DNA of 64,000 nt from Olsenella timonensis (GCF_900119915.1 NZ_LT635455.1:1302001-1366000); one strand, 5' to 3'; positions 51,425 to 61,483 are shown, counted from the first letter of the stretch. A program made the numbers and translations. The notes: generated by a model from the letters alone, not told the origin.

Positions 51425-53152
51425 CTACTCGCTCACATAGCGCCAGATCGCGACCTGCTCCCCGGTCTGCGTGGTCTCGCCGAGCGTCTCGACGCGCTCG
51501 GCGCGCACGTCGGAGCCCGTGTGCTCCGTGAGGTAGGCGGCGATGAGCTCCGCCTGGCTCTCGTAGCTCGCCGTCACCATGTCCTCGCTGTCCACGAGGT
51601 TGGCGAGGTATCCCTTGCGCGAGAGGCCGGAGCGCTCGAGATAGGTCTGCCACGACGGGGTGTAGTACTCGTAGCCGCCGATGAAGACCGCGTTGTCGGG
51701 CTGCTCCCAGGCATCGAAGGCGAAGACGTCGTCGTTGGTGAGGATGCCCTGGGTCTGCGTGAAGAGCACCGTCGTGTCCGCGTTGTCCGCGAGGTACGCC
51801 TCCGCGGCGGGGGTGAGGTCGTTGGCGAGCGACGCCTGCAGCGGCCGGACGTAGGTGAGCCAGAGCAGGCCCAGCACGCCCGCATACGCCAGCACGCCCG
51901 CAACGGGCACCACGCGGCCCAGGAAGACGCCCTCGGCGCGCCCCTCCTCCCCCTCCTCGGGGACGAGGCAGCACACGACGAGCGCGAAGAGCGCCACGAC
52001 GAAGACCGGGAGGAAGACGTGGATCTTCAGGCGGGCACGCAGGAATATGAGGAGGAACTCGAGAAGGGCGAGCACGGGCACGGAGAGCGTGAGCGCGAGC
52101 GCGGCCCCCCTGTGGCGCCGAGACGCGCAGACGTAGCCCGCGGTGGCGAAGAGCACCACGATGAGCCCGAGCGCGAACGCGGTGAACGACGGGCGGGCGA
52201 GGATGGCCCCGAGCATCGTGTCGAGCCCATAGCCGCTCACCACCTCCCCGACCCTCTGGAAGGTCTCCAGCGAGAAGGTGTCCTCGTCCACGAACAGGAA
52301 GCCGTAGATCATGTCGACGTCGGTCTGCGAGAGCTCGGGCGCGACGCGCTGAACGTCGGCGTAGTCGACGACAGGGTAGTCGGCGATGGAGCGCGCGGCG
52401 TCCGCGGTCTGCTCGAACTCCTCCCAGCCGGGGGTGTGGTGCCAGGCGAGCATGCCCGCCGCCCAGGACAGCCCAACCGCCGCGACCACGCCGAGCGCCA
52501 TGAGCATCGTGCGAGCGTTGCGGTTGCGCGCGAGCGCCCACGCGAGGAAGGGCACGAAGAGCGCGAGCGCGGCGAGGCCCGACTCCGGCCGCAGCGAGAA
52601 GCCCTCGACGATGAGGGCGAATGCGAGGACGTCGGAGGCGCGGAGACCCTCGGGCCGGCAGAACGCCGCGCGCCGCAGCACCAGCGCGACGCCCGCGGCG
52701 AGGGCCAGGAACGCGACTATCGTGTAGGTGAGGTAGACCGTGACCATGACCTCGCAGAGCAGGAGCGCGCAGAGCAGGAAGACCGTCAGCGGGGTGCGCA
52801 CGCGAGCGAGGAGGACGATCGCGCCCATGACCGCGAACGAGACCGCGATGAGGGCGAGCAGGGAGAGCGGGTACCACGGCACGGACGGCGCGAGCGCGTA
52901 GAGCCCCGCCAGCGGCGCGCTGTACCCGACGAGGGAGTAGAGCATCAGGAACCCCGGGGTGTCGAAGTAGGCCCCACGGGCGTACAGGTCCTGCATGAAG
53001 TCGTCGGGCATGGCGTACTTGGGCGCCTGCACCAGGCAGACGAGTGCGACGATCGCGACGGAGACGGCCAGGCAGGCGACCACCTGCCTCCAGGACGCCC
53101 GGTCGGCGGCCGGTTCCGGAGAGTTGCTCAGATGCTTGGCGACGCTTGTCAT
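51425..53152 (-). CDS. Polytopic membrane protein, GT-C-like architecture
   Basis: 575 residues with about 11-12 membrane helices (first ~25-45, last ~420-440) and a C-terminal extracellular domain of ~130 residues (ADNADTTVLFTQTQGILTND). The first outer loop, after helix 1, has KYAMPDDFMQDLYARGAYF, with paired aspartates where GT-C glycosyltransferases carry their catalytic acid. I do not recognise the family. It may add a sugar to a wall polymer, given the neighbouring envelope genes. The ATG at 53152 follows GAGAGGACCGAGC. Coded opposite to the ATP-grasp gene. Confidence 0.72.
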   Translation of the reverse strand: MTSVAKHLSNSPEPAADRASWRQVVACLAVSVAIVALVCLVQAPKYAMPDDFMQDLYARGAYFDTPGFLMLYSLVGYSAPLAGLYALAPSVPWYPLSLLALIAVSFAVMGAIVLLARVRTPLTVFLLCALLLCEVMVTVYLTYTIVAFLALAAGVALVLRRAAFCRPEGLRASDVLAFALIVEGFSLRPESGLAALALFVPFLAWALARNRNARTMLMALGVVAAVGLSWAAGMLAWHHTPGWEEFEQTADAARSIADYPVVDYADVQRVAPELSQTDVDMIYGFLFVDEDTFSLETFQRVGEVVSGYGLDTMLGAILARPSFTAFALGLIVVLFATAGYVCASRRHRGAALALTLSVPVLALLEFLLIFLRARLKIHVFLPVFVVALFALVVCCLVPEEGEEGRAEGVFLGRVVPVAGVLAYAGVLGLLWLTYVRPLQASLANDLTPAAEAYLADNADTTVLFTQTQGILTNDDVFAFDAWEQPDNAVFIGGYEYYTPSWQTYLERSGLSRKGYLANLVDSEDMVTASYESQAELIAAYLTEHTGSDVRAERVETLGETTQTGEQVAIWRYVSE

Positions 53153-53296
53153 GCTCGGTCCTCTCGACACACCATCCCTTCACATCTTATCGAATCGAAC
53201 CGAGGCCGGTCGACGGGGCGGGCACTGGGCTACAATCGGGACGCAAGCGCGCGCCCGCCGAGCCGGCGCGCGAGTCCCTCGGACGAAAGATCTCCC

Positions 53297-54535
53297 ATGG
53301 CATCCTCGCCCTCTCGAACCGACTTCCTCCCCGTCGTCCTCGGGGGCGACATCGGCGCCTACGCTCTCTGCCGTGAGTTCCACGAGGCGTACGGCATGCG
53401 GCCCGTCATCATGAGCACCGGCTTCATCGGCGCCATCGCCCACTCGAGGATCCTCGCGACATGCCCCGTTCCCGCGCTCGCGCGCGAGGAGCTCCTCGAG
53501 GCGCTCGGTCGCGTCGCAGACGAGCACCCCGGGACGATCATCCTGCTCGTCGCCAACACCGACCCGCTCATCGAGCTGCTCGAGGAGATCGCCGACGAGC
53601 TGCCCGAGCGGGTGGTCTGCCCCATCCCGCCCAGGCACGCCTTCGACTCGGTGTGCGACAAGGGCGTCTTCACGCGCCTGTGCCGCGAGCACGGGCTCGA
53701 CACCCCGCGCACCGAGGTGGTTCGACTCGCCGGGGGCGACCCCATCGCCCCGAGCGAGATTCCCTTCCCCGTCGTGGCGAAGCCCGCCGTCTCCGCCGGC
53801 TACTACCCCACGCTGATGAAGGGCTTCAAGAAGGTCTACTACGCGACCGCGCAGTCCGAGCTCGACGAGCTGTGGCGCGACCTGCGCGCCTCGGGCTTCG
53901 ACGGCGACTTCCTCGTCCAGGAGCTCGTCGGCGGGGACGACACCTACATGGACTCGCTCACGCTCTACATCGGCGGCGACGGGAGGGCGCGGCTGCTCGG
54001 CGCGGCGCAGGTGCTGCTCGAGGACCACGCCCCCGCCATGCTCGGCAACCCGGTCGCCATGGTCATCCGCGAGAAGCGCGAGCTGTGGGAGCGCGCCGCC
54101 GCACTGCTCGCGGACGCGGGCTACCGCGGCTTTGCCAACTTCGACGTCAAGCGCGACCCCAAGACCGGTCGCGAGCTCTTCCTCGACTGCAACCCGCGCA
54201 TCGGGCGCAACTCCTACTACAACGTCGCCGGGGGCGTGAACCCGATGGAGGTGCTCGTCCGCGACGTCATCGACGGCGCGACGGACGAGGTCCGTGTGGC
54301 GGCGGACGAGGCCCTCTACACGCTCGTCCCCGTCTCGCTGCTTCGGCGCTACGTGCGCGACGAGGCGCTGCTCGCCGAGGTGGACGGGCTGATCCGTCGC
54401 GGGAGGGTCTTCGACCCGCAGCGCTACGACCGCGACCGGGGGCTTCGCCGCCTCATCGACGTCGAGCTCACCGAGAAGAACCACATCCGCAAGTTCGCCC
54501 AGTACTACCCCAAGCCCACCGACACCTCCTTCTAG
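53297..54535 (+). CDS. ATP-grasp carboxylate-amine ligase
   Basis: 412 residues. An N-terminal pre-ATP-grasp domain (FLPVVLGGDIGAYALCREFH) and an ATP-grasp fold (~120-330) with FPVVAKPAVSAGYYP, FLVQELVGGDDTYMDSLTLY, and the metal-binding ELFLDCNPRIGRNSYYNVAG. It forms a peptide-like bond between a carboxylate and an amine. The D-aspartate ligase of Enterococcus, which adds D-Asp to the peptidoglycan stem, is a family member, so a wall-precursor role is plausible given FemX and MurJ nearby. The start is at 53297 with a GAAAGA site. It is followed 18 bases later by the PLP enzyme. Confidence 0.82.
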   Translation: MASSPSRTDFLPVVLGGDIGAYALCREFHEAYGMRPVIMSTGFIGAIAHSRILATCPVPALAREELLEALGRVADEHPGTIILLVANTDPLIELLEEIADELPERVVCPIPPRHAFDSVCDKGVFTRLCREHGLDTPRTEVVRLAGGDPIAPSEIPFPVVAKPAVSAGYYPTLMKGFKKVYYATAQSELDELWRDLRASGFDGDFLVQELVGGDDTYMDSLTLYIGGDGRARLLGAAQVLLEDHAPAMLGNPVAMVIREKRELWERAAALLADAGYRGFANFDVKRDPKTGRELFLDCNPRIGRNSYYNVAGGVNPMEVLVRDVIDGATDEVRVAADEALYTLVPVSLLRRYVRDEALLAEVDGLIRRGRVFDPQRYDRDRGLRRLIDVELTEKNHIRKFAQYYPKPTDTSF

Positions 54536-54553
54536 CAGCGAGAGGGGACGCAC

Positions 54554-55741
54554 ATGGCCGACCGTCGCACCACGCTCGACGAGCTTCGCGAGGCGTTTGC
54601 CCGCAGGACGCGCACCGAGGCGCGGGACTGGTTCCCCGTCTTCAAGGCCCGCTACGGCATGCGCGAGGTCTTCCGCGCCGCGGCCGACGTGCACGGCGCC
54701 GGGCAGGTGGTCACCACGCTCTTCACCGGGTGCACCGCGGTCGACTCGATCTTCTCCGCCGGGCTCTCCGCCCGCTACGACGCCATCGACCCCGCCACGC
54801 TCACCGTGGACGTCCGCGCGCTCTCCCTGGACGAGTCGGTCCGCGCCGTGATCATCCAGAACTCCTACGGCATCATCGACGAGCGCGCGAGCGCCGAGGC
54901 CGCCGCCAAGGCGCACGACGCCGGCGCGCTCTTCATGGAGGACAGCGCGCACTGCGTCACGCGGATGGCGCGCGACGCCGAGGGGCGCCCGCTCGCCGAC
55001 GTCTCGATCCACTCCCTCGGCATCGAGAAGCAGTTCTCCATCGGCTTCGGCGGCCTCGTGTGGGTGAGCCCCGACATGCCGGACGCTGCGCTGCGCGAGC
55101 GAATCGTCTCGGCGCTGGGGTCCCTCCCCGAGCCGCCCGCGCGCCTCAGCCGCAACGCCCGACGCTATCGGACGCAGAACCGCGTGCTCGCCCACCTGCC
55201 CGGTTCGCTCGGCCCCGCGCTGCGCGCCTGGCTGACCTCGTCGGGCGGCCTCGAGCCCCCCGTTGCGGCAGTGGAGCAGCGCGGCGAGCTCCCCTACCCC
55301 TCCTATCTGCCAAGCGACGAGATCGCGCACAGAATCCTCGCCGCCCTCCCCGGCATCGACGATGACGAGGCCGTGCGGAGGCTCTGGGTTGCGGGCTACG
55401 CCGACGCCCTCGAGGGCGAGGACCGGCTCTCCATCCCCCGGGGGGCGCTCGAGGTGGGCCGCACCCAGCCCCTCACCCGCTTCCCGATAGTCCTCTCCGA
55501 CGAGCCGCGCGCCCGCGCCCTCATCGACGACCTCCGCTCGCACGGGTTCTACTGCGTGGACTGGTATCGGGTGCCCTTCTATCCGGGGGCGACCGAGCTC
55601 TCCGCCTATGGCGTCTCGGAGGCAGACCAGGCATACCGCGACTTTCGGAGCACCTACGGGGGCATCGTGGGACTGCCCACCGACCTCGACCCCTCGCGCA
55701 TGGCAGAGGCGCTCGAGATCGTGCGCGGACACCTCGGCTAG
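54554..55741 (+). CDS. DegT/DnrJ/EryC1-type PLP-dependent aminotransferase
   Basis: 395 residues, aspartate-aminotransferase fold. The PLP-ring aspartate is in ALFMEDSAHCVTRM (~135), and the Schiff-base lysine is in IHSLGIEKQFSIGFGG (~160). TTLFTGCTAVDSIFSAGLSA is the phosphate-cup region. Relatives put amino groups on nucleotide-linked sugars or act in wall polymers. It is encoded with the ATP-grasp ligase and likely provides or shares its amine substrate (inference). Ribosome site GAGAGGGGACGCAC. Its last 4 bases overlap murJ on the other strand. Confidence 0.85.
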   Translation: MADRRTTLDELREAFARRTRTEARDWFPVFKARYGMREVFRAAADVHGAGQVVTTLFTGCTAVDSIFSAGLSARYDAIDPATLTVDVRALSLDESVRAVIIQNSYGIIDERASAEAAAKAHDAGALFMEDSAHCVTRMARDAEGRPLADVSIHSLGIEKQFSIGFGGLVWVSPDMPDAALRERIVSALGSLPEPPARLSRNARRYRTQNRVLAHLPGSLGPALRAWLTSSGGLEPPVAAVEQRGELPYPSYLPSDEIAHRILAALPGIDDDEAVRRLWVAGYADALEGEDRLSIPRGALEVGRTQPLTRFPIVLSDEPRARALIDDLRSHGFYCVDWYRVPFYPGATELSAYGVSEADQAYRDFRSTYGGIVGLPTDLDPSRMAEALEIVRGHLG

Positions 55742-57405
55742 CTGCTGCGACGCGCAGCGACCCTTCCGATCTTCTCGAACAGGGCATCGAAGAACGGGGC
55801 CTCCGAGCGGTGGCAGAGGTGCGCCGTCCCGAAGCACGCCACGAGCGCCGCCGCACCGCCGACCAGGGTGTAGGCGAGGTTCGCGAGAAGCCCCTCCGCC
55901 GGGCCGAGCAGCGCGCTCAGGCCCGCGAGGACGGCGCCGCCGGAGATCGCCCCCAGCAGGCCGAAGCCGAGGGCGTGCAGCGACGAGACGACGACCGAGC
56001 GCATCCCGAAGGGGCCAATCTCGCGGCGGACGGACACGAAGGAGATCACGTCGACCGCGATGAACAGGAACGTCGAGCTGAAGGGCACGACGTAGAGCCC
56101 GTACATCGGCGTGAGGACGATGCAGAAGGCGACCTGTATCGCCGAGGCGACGACCGTGGCGAGCGCATAGATCCTCATGCGCATGAGCGACGAGCATATC
56201 TTCTGGAAGTAGGTGGAGACGCCGTAGAAGGGCAGCGCGATGGCCTGGAACTGGAGATAGGTCGCCGTGAGCTGGGCGTCGTGCGCGTCAAAGCCGCCGA
56301 TGACGGCGATGAGATAGGGCGCGAACACGACGAGCAGCAGGGTGCAGGGGATCAGCGTGAAGGCGATCTTGCGTATGCCCGAGGCGACGGTGTGGCGATA
56401 GGCGTCCATCCTGCCCGCCACGCGATAGTTCGAGAGCTCGGTGAACATGGTCGTCGAGATGGGGATCGCCAGGATCGAGTACGGCAGCACGTACCAGACG
56501 CGCGAGTAGTACGCGATGGCGGCGCCGTTGGCGGTCACCTGGAGCGCGCAGGAGGACTGGACGGCGTTGGTGGGGAACGAGGCGAAGGTCACGACGAGCG
56601 TGGGCAGCCCGATGGCGAGTGTCTCGCGCAGCGCGGGGTCGTGCAGGTTCACGCGAAAGCGCAGGCGCACGCCGTGGCGGCGAAGGGCCGGCAGCTGGAT
56701 GAGCACCTGCGACGCCACGCCGAGGGGGTTGCCGACGGCGAGGACGATGAGCGCCTGGTCCCACGCCATCGTCCCGGAGTTCACCAGGTACGCGTAGATG
56801 GTGAACGACGCGATTGTGATGACGTTGTTCAGGATGGGCGCGGCGTTGCTCCAGACGTAGTCCCGCTCGGCGTTGAGGACTCCCGAGATGACCGAGGAAG
56901 CGCCGTAGAGCATGACCTCGAAGGCAAAGAACCGGAAGAACCAGACGGCGAGGTCGAAGTCGAACTCCGAGCTCGCACCCGCCGACTGCGTCCACACGAG
57001 CGGCACGGCGAAGACGAGGCACAGGACCGACATGGCGCCCATGGCGAGAAGCACGAGCGAGAGGAGGTTGGAGGCGTAGTCCGCGGCGCCGTCGTGCCCG
57101 CGCCGGCGCCTCACCGAGAGGTAGACCGGGAGGAAGGACGTGATGAGCATCCCGCCCATGACGAGCTCGTAGAGGAAGTTGGGGAGCGTCGAGGCGACGG
57201 TGTAGCAGCTCGCAACCGACATGAGCGCGCCCGAGAGCGCGTTGGCCTGGGCCATCGTCCGCCCGAACCCGGTGATACGGCTCGCGATGATGAGCAGGCT
57301 CGCGCCGTTGGCCTTGCGCGCGGCGAGGCTCTCGACCTCCTCCTCGCTCTCCTCGCCGACGACGGAGTCCGTCTCTAGCGGCGCTCTGCCCCTCTCCTCC
57401 GCCAT
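55738..57405 (-). CDS. murJ: Lipid II flippase MurJ (MviN family)
   Basis: 555 residues with a cytoplasmic head of ~35 residues (ETDSVVGEESEEEVESLAAR) and 14 membrane helices. Motifs are LLIIASRITGFGRTMAQANA, ASTLPNFLYELVMGGMLITS and FLPVYLSVRRRRG in the N-terminal lobe. It carries lipid-linked peptidoglycan precursors across the membrane. It follows the NlpC/P60 gene after 3 bases, so the two are one operon. Convergent with the ATP-grasp/DegT pair. Confidence 0.92.
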   Translation of the reverse strand: MAEERGRAPLETDSVVGEESEEEVESLAARKANGASLLIIASRITGFGRTMAQANALSGALMSVASCYTVASTLPNFLYELVMGGMLITSFLPVYLSVRRRRGHDGAADYASNLLSLVLLAMGAMSVLCLVFAVPLVWTQSAGASSEFDFDLAVWFFRFFAFEVMLYGASSVISGVLNAERDYVWSNAAPILNNVITIASFTIYAYLVNSGTMAWDQALIVLAVGNPLGVASQVLIQLPALRRHGVRLRFRVNLHDPALRETLAIGLPTLVVTFASFPTNAVQSSCALQVTANGAAIAYYSRVWYVLPYSILAIPISTTMFTELSNYRVAGRMDAYRHTVASGIRKIAFTLIPCTLLLVVFAPYLIAVIGGFDAHDAQLTATYLQFQAIALPFYGVSTYFQKICSSLMRMRIYALATVVASAIQVAFCIVLTPMYGLYVVPFSSTFLFIAVDVISFVSVRREIGPFGMRSVVVSSLHALGFGLLGAISGGAVLAGLSALLGPAEGLLANLAYTLVGGAAALVACFGTAHLCHRSEAPFFDALFEKIGRVAARRSS

Positions 57406-57408
57406 GCG

Positions 57409-58494
57409 CTAGACCGGAGACCCGCCGCCGACGTAGTTGCCGCCCGCGCTGAGCGTGGAGACGATCACGCCCACGCCCGGCGAGGAGGCGTGCACGTACT
57501 GGCCCCCACCGATGTAGAGGCCGACGTGGTAGATGGCCGAGGAGCTGCCGCCGTTGCCCCAGAAGACGAGGTCGCCGGGCTTGAGGTTGGAGATGTCGTA
57601 GACGATGTGGCCCTTGCCGGCGACGAGGTTGTACTGCAGCTGGGACTGGTGCGGGATGCTGATGCCCACCTGGGCGTAGGCATAGGAGGTGAGGCCGGAG
57701 CAGTCGAAGGAGTTGGGGCCTCCCGCCCCCCAGACGTAGGGCTTGCCCACCTGGGCGAGCGCGACGTCGACGACGCTCGAGGGGGCGTTTCCGGAGTTCG
57801 TGTTGCCGTTGTCGCTCGCCGAGCCGCCGCCCTGCGACTCCTCCTGCTCGCGCCTCGCCTCCTCGGCCGCCCGGACGGCCTCCTCCTCGGCAAGCTTGTC
57901 CTTGAGGTCCTGGTCGAGCGCCTCGTAGTAGCTCTGCTGCTCGGAGACGCGCTGGTTGACCTCGTCCACGCGGGCCTGCTGCTCGGCGACGAGCTCCGAC
58001 TGGGCCCGCTCCTGCTCGGCGAGCTCCTCCTGCTTCTGCTGGAGCTCGTCGCGGTCGGACTTGACCTGCTCGACGAGCTCGGCGTCGTGGTCGGCGATGC
58101 GGTTGGCGTAGAAGAGGTTCGAGAAGAGCTCGTCGAAGTCGGACGAGCCGAGGACGACGTCGATCAGCGACGTGCCGCCGTGCTTGTAGGTGTCGGAGAG
58201 GCGCTCGGAGATGGCCTGCTGGCCCTCCTCGATGTCCTGCTCCTTCTGCTCGATCTCCGCCTGGGTCTGCTCGATCTGGGCGCGCGTCTGCTCGAGCTCC
58301 TCGGTCACGGCGGCAAGCTCGCCGTTCGCGAGCTCGAGCTCCATTGTGTACTCCTGGAGCTGGGCATACGCCTCGTTCACGCGCTCCTGGATCTCCGCGG
58401 AGGTCTCCGCGAGCGCGGGCGACGGGAGAACGGCCAGGCCGAGCGCGAGGGTCCCGGACACGACGGCGGCGAGCAGGGTACGGCTGAGCTTCAT
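57409..58494 (-). CDS. NlpC/P60 peptidoglycan hydrolase with coiled coil (PcsB/RipC-like)
   Basis: 361 residues. A Sec signal peptide (residues 1-30, ending LPSPALAETS), a long coiled coil (~32-215, with EQTRAQIEQTQAEIEQKEQD), a Gly/Ser/Asn linker (~220-245) and the C40 peptidase (~250-361). Catalytic Cys is in SFDCSGLTSYAYAQVG, His in IYHVGLYIGGG, and the third residue in QYVHASSPG. It cleaves peptidoglycan stem peptides; such proteins are held by an FtsEX-like complex. The start at 58494 follows AAAAAAGGTGGTTCGCAC. Confidence 0.93.
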   Translation of the reverse strand: MKLSRTLLAAVVSGTLALGLAVLPSPALAETSAEIQERVNEAYAQLQEYTMELELANGELAAVTEELEQTRAQIEQTQAEIEQKEQDIEEGQQAISERLSDTYKHGGTSLIDVVLGSSDFDELFSNLFYANRIADHDAELVEQVKSDRDELQQKQEELAEQERAQSELVAEQQARVDEVNQRVSEQQSYYEALDQDLKDKLAEEEAVRAAEEARREQEESQGGGSASDNGNTNSGNAPSSVVDVALAQVGKPYVWGAGGPNSFDCSGLTSYAYAQVGISIPHQSQLQYNLVAGKGHIVYDISNLKPGDLVFWGNGGSSSAIYHVGLYIGGGQYVHASSPGVGVIVSTLSAGGNYVGGGSPV

Positions 58495-58593
58495 GTGCGA
58501 ACCACCTTTTTTCTTATCGTCGTCCGGCCATCTTAGCAAAACGCCCTGTCGCGCAGACGCTCCCGGGGGGTCCTCCGCAAATCGAGCGAAAAG

Positions 58594-58911
58594 CTAGCGA
58601 CGCCGCGCGTCGAGCTCCCCCGCGAGCTCCTCCGTCGTGACGCCGTAGCGCTCGAGCGTGACGAGCAGGTGGTAGACGAGGTCCGCCGCCTCGTAGCGGA
58701 TGTGGTCGTGGTCGTCGTCCTTGCAGGCCATGATGACCTCGGACGCCTCCTCGGCGAGCTTCTTGAGCAGACCGTCCTCCTTGCCCTGGAGCAGGCGTGC
58801 CGTGTAGGAGGACTCCGGCGAGGCCTGGCGGCGGCCATGGATCACCTCGGCGAGCCCCGCGATGGTCTGCCCCAAGTCCCCGTTGACGACGTTCTCGGTG
58901 CGCTCGCCCAT
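58594..58911 (-). CDS. hisE: Phosphoribosyl-ATP pyrophosphatase HisE
   Basis: 105 residues, all-alpha MazG-like fold. It hydrolyses PR-ATP to PR-AMP, step 2 of histidine synthesis. SSYTARLLQGKEDGLLKKLA and EEASEVIMACKDDDHDHIRYE (split here at the metal-binding Glu/Asp) are the hallmarks. The start follows the hisI stop by two bases. Last gene of hisF-hisI-hisE. Confidence 0.95.
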   Translation of the reverse strand: MGERTENVVNGDLGQTIAGLAEVIHGRRQASPESSYTARLLQGKEDGLLKKLAEEASEVIMACKDDDHDHIRYEAADLVYHLLVTLERYGVTTEELAGELDARRR

Positions 58912-58913
58912 GT

Positions 58914-59294
58914 CTACTCTCCGTCCTTCTCGCCCGCGTCCGCGAGCTGCCTGAAGAAGCAGCTCCTGTGTCCCGTGTGGCAGGCCGGGCCCGGCGAGTC
59001 CACCTCGACGAGCAGGGTGTCGGCGTCGCAGTCGACCAAGACGCGTCGCACCTGCTGAACGTTGCCGCTGGTGGCGCCCTTGTTCCAGAGCTCCTGCCGG
59101 CTGCGGCTCCAGAACCACGTGGTCCCCGTCTCGAGCGTGAGGCGGAGCGACTCCGCGCTCATCCACGCCACCATGAGGACCTCCCCGGTGCCTGCCTGCT
59201 GCACCACGGCGGGCACCAGCCCGCGCTCGTCGAAGCGGACGTCGGCGGCCAGCGCCTCGCCGTCGAGCCCCTCCCCGGCATAGCCCTGTCCCAT
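58914..59294 (-). CDS. hisI: Phosphoribosyl-AMP cyclohydrolase HisI
   Basis: 126 residues. It opens the adenine ring of PR-AMP, step 3 of histidine synthesis. [34 protein letters not shown] (substrate loop), and zinc/magnesium ligands [10 protein letters not shown] and [11 protein letters not shown] are conserved. A separate protein from HisE, unlike in enterobacteria. It lies 15 bases after hisF. Confidence 0.96.
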   Translation of the reverse strand: MGQGYAGEGLDGEALAADVRFDERGLVPAVVQQAGTGEVLMVAWMSAESLRLTLETGTTWFWSRSRQELWNKGATSGNVQQVRRVLVDCDADTLLVEVDSPGPACHTGHRSCFFRQLADAGEKDGE

Positions 59295-59309
59295 GGAAGC
59301 CTCCCGTCG

Positions 59310-60080
59310 CTAGAAGTCCAGGCGCACCGGAATGCCCTGGCTCGCCAGGTACTCCTTGACCTGCCTGATCGTGAACGTGCCAAAGTGGAAGACGCTCGCG
59401 GCGAGCACGGCGTCGGCCTCGCCCTCCAGGATGCCCTCGGCAAAGTGCTCGAGGGTGCCCACGCCGCCCGACGCGATCACCGGGATCGGCACGGCGCGCG
59501 CCACCGCACGGGTGAGGGCGAGGTCAAAGCCATCCCTCGTGCCGTCGCGGTCCATGCTCGTGAGCAGGATCTCCCCCGCCCCGCGCCGGGCTGCCTCCTC
59601 GGCCCACGCCACGGCGTCGATGCCCGTGGCCTGCCGGCCGCCCGCCAGGTACACCTCCCATCGGTCGCCGCCGCCCGGGACGCGCTTGGCGTCGATCGCG
59701 CAGATCACCGCCTGGGAGCCAAAGGCCGCGGCAGCCGCGGTGATGAGGCTCGGGTCGCGCACGGCAGCGGAGTTGAGCGACACCTTGTCGGCCCCCGCGG
59801 CAATCATCGTGCGACAGCCCGCGACGTCGCGGAAGCCGCCGCCCACCGTGTAGGGGATGCGCAGCTCGCCGGCGGCGCGGCTGGCCAGCTCGACCGTCGT
59901 TGCGCGGTTGTCGGAGGTTGCCGTGATGTCGAGGAAGACGACCTCGTCCGCGCCCTCGTGGTCGTAGCGGCGCGCCAGCTCCACGGGGTCGCCCGCGTCG
60001 CGCAGGCCGACGAAGTTGACACCCTTCACCACACGGCCGTCCTTAACGTCCAGACACGGGATGACGCGCTTGGTCAGCAT
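59310..60080 (-). CDS. hisF: Imidazole glycerol phosphate synthase subunit HisF
   Basis: 256 residues, TIM barrel. It makes imidazole glycerol phosphate and AICAR with ammonia from His[20 protein letters not shown] holds the first catalytic Asp, and [16 protein letters not shown] the second. Phosphate sites are [10 protein letters not shown] and [13 protein letters not shown]. The ATG at 60080 follows AGAAAGGAAGCC. HisH and HisA, its usual neighbours, are not in the window, so the his genes are split across the genome. Confidence 0.96.
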   Translation of the reverse strand: MLTKRVIPCLDVKDGRVVKGVNFVGLRDAGDPVELARRYDHEGADEVVFLDITATSDNRATTVELASRAAGELRIPYTVGGGFRDVAGCRTMIAAGADKVSLNSAAVRDPSLITAAAAAFGSQAVICAIDAKRVPGGGDRWEVYLAGGRQATGIDAVAWAEEAARRGAGEILLTSMDRDGTRDGFDLALTRAVARAVPIPVIASGGVGTLEHFAEGILEGEADAVLAASVFHFGTFTIRQVKEYLASQGIPVRLDF

Positions 60081-60216
60081 GGCTTCCTTTCTGGTCGTCG
60101 GGCGGCCCGAGCGCCGGGCCCCTGCGGAAAGCTTACCGCGAGTCGGAGGCGGACGCACCGCTTGCCCCCGGGTCGTAACATGACGGCGGGCCACGTCGCA
60201 CGTGGCGTCGTCACCA

Positions 60217-60294
60217 AATAACAAGCAGAATCCAGGTGGTATCAAACTGGTTTCCTGCGGATATAGGACACTAAACCTGATTTTGCGTGTTATT
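60217..60294. repeat. 78-bp palindromic interspersed element, copy 2
   Basis: Outer arms AATAACAAGCAGAATC and GATTTTGCGTGTTATT, with 14 of 16 positions paired. Interior blocks TTTCCTGCGGATATAGG and CTAAACCTGATT match those of copy 1 at 29678-29752. The right arm includes the stop codon of the aldo/keto reductase gene. Confidence 0.75.
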
Positions 60295-61483
60295 TCGAAT
60301 CAGGGCGGCGCGACCACGCCTTAAGGGCCCAACCCACGGGTCCCGGCTGGAAACGCCTGCCCACGTCGGCCAGGCGCGCGGGGATGTCGATGTGCTGGGG
60401 GCAGCGTGCCGCGCAGGCACCACAGCCGACGCAGTTGCTCACGAGCCTGGGCTCGCTCGTGCGCACGGCGCTCGCGGCGTAGTACTGCCACGCGCCCGAA
60501 AACCAGCCGTGCGCGTAGCTCGCGTTGTAGGCCGAGAACGACCCGGGGATGTTGATGCCCTGCGGACACGGCATGCAGTAGTTGCATCCCGTGCACCGCA
60601 CGCGGTTCACGCGCTCGAACTCGGCGACCACGCGCGCGATAGCCTCATGCTGGGCGGGCGCGAGCGAGCCGGGAAGGGCTCGCTCGGCGATCGCTGCGTT
60701 CTCGTCGACCTGCTCGGGCTCGGCCATGCCGGAGAGCAGCATCGTCACCTCGGGGTGGTCCCACACCCAGGAGAGGCCCCAGGCCGCCGGGGTCGCCAGC
60801 TCGGGCGTCGCGGCGGCCTCAAGGATGCGGCGGGCGCGGTCGGGCAGTCGGTCGGCAAGGCGGCCGCCCAGCAGCGGTTCCATGATGAAGACGGCGAGAC
60901 CGCGCGCCGCCGCGGCGCGCAGGCCCGCCGTGCCCGCCTGGTAGCGCTCGCCGACGTAGTTGTACTGGATCTGGCAGAAGTCCCAGTCGTAGGCGTCGAG
61001 GACCACGGTGAAGTCGCCGGCGCTGCCGTGGTAGGAGAAGCCGATCTGGCGGATGCGGCCCGCCTCGCGCTGGCGGGCGACCCACTCCTCGAAGCCGAGC
61101 TCACACAGATGCTCCCACTGCGCCGGGCTCGTGACGTTGTGGACGAGATAGTAGTCGACGCGGTCCGTGCGCAGCCGCCGGAGCTGCTCGTCGAAGATGC
61201 GGTCGAGGTCCTCTGCGCGCCTCACCGAGCCGTGCGGGAGCTTGGTGGCGATGAGGACCCGGTCGCGCGCGCCGAGCTCCTCGAGCGCGGCACCCACGCA
61301 CGCCTCGTTGCCCGGATAGAGATAGGCCGTGTCGAGGTAGTTGATGCCGCGCTCGAGGGCGCGGGCAATGATATCGCGCGCGCGGCGGGCGTCGGGACGG
61401 CCGAGCGCCCCGGGGAAGCGCATGCATCCGAGGCCGAGCGCCGAGATGCGCTCGCCGTTCCTGGGGTTCACGCGGTACTGCAT
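60290..61483 (-). CDS. Aldo/keto reductase with C-terminal 4Fe-4S ferredoxin-like domain
   Basis: 397 residues. Residues ~1-280 are a TIM-barrel aldo/keto reductase ([35 protein letters not shown] with the catalytic Asp/Tyr, and LIATKLPHG with the Lys). The C-terminal ~110 residues carry cysteine motifs [14 protein letters not shown] and [15 protein letters not shown], which hold 4Fe-4S clusters. Such fusions are common in anaerobes and probably use ferredoxin-linked electrons; substrate unknown. Its stop codon lies in repeat copy 2. The IS element is inserted 36 bases upstream of its start, possibly cutting it from its promoter. Confidence 0.9.
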   Translation of the reverse strand: MQYRVNPRNGERISALGLGCMRFPGALGRPDARRARDIIARALERGINYLDTAYLYPGNEACVGAALEELGARDRVLIATKLPHGSVRRAEDLDRIFDEQLRRLRTDRVDYYLVHNVTSPAQWEHLCELGFEEWVARQREAGRIRQIGFSYHGSAGDFTVVLDAYDWDFCQIQYNYVGERYQAGTAGLRAAAARGLAVFIMEPLLGGRLADRLPDRARRILEAAATPELATPAAWGLSWVWDHPEVTMLLSGMAEPEQVDENAAIAERALPGSLAPAQHEAIARVVAEFERVNRVRCTGCNYCMPCPQGINIPGSFSAYNASYAHGWFSGAWQYYAASAVRTSEPRLVSNCVGCGACAARCPQHIDIPARLADVGRRFQPGPVGWALKAWSRRPDSK

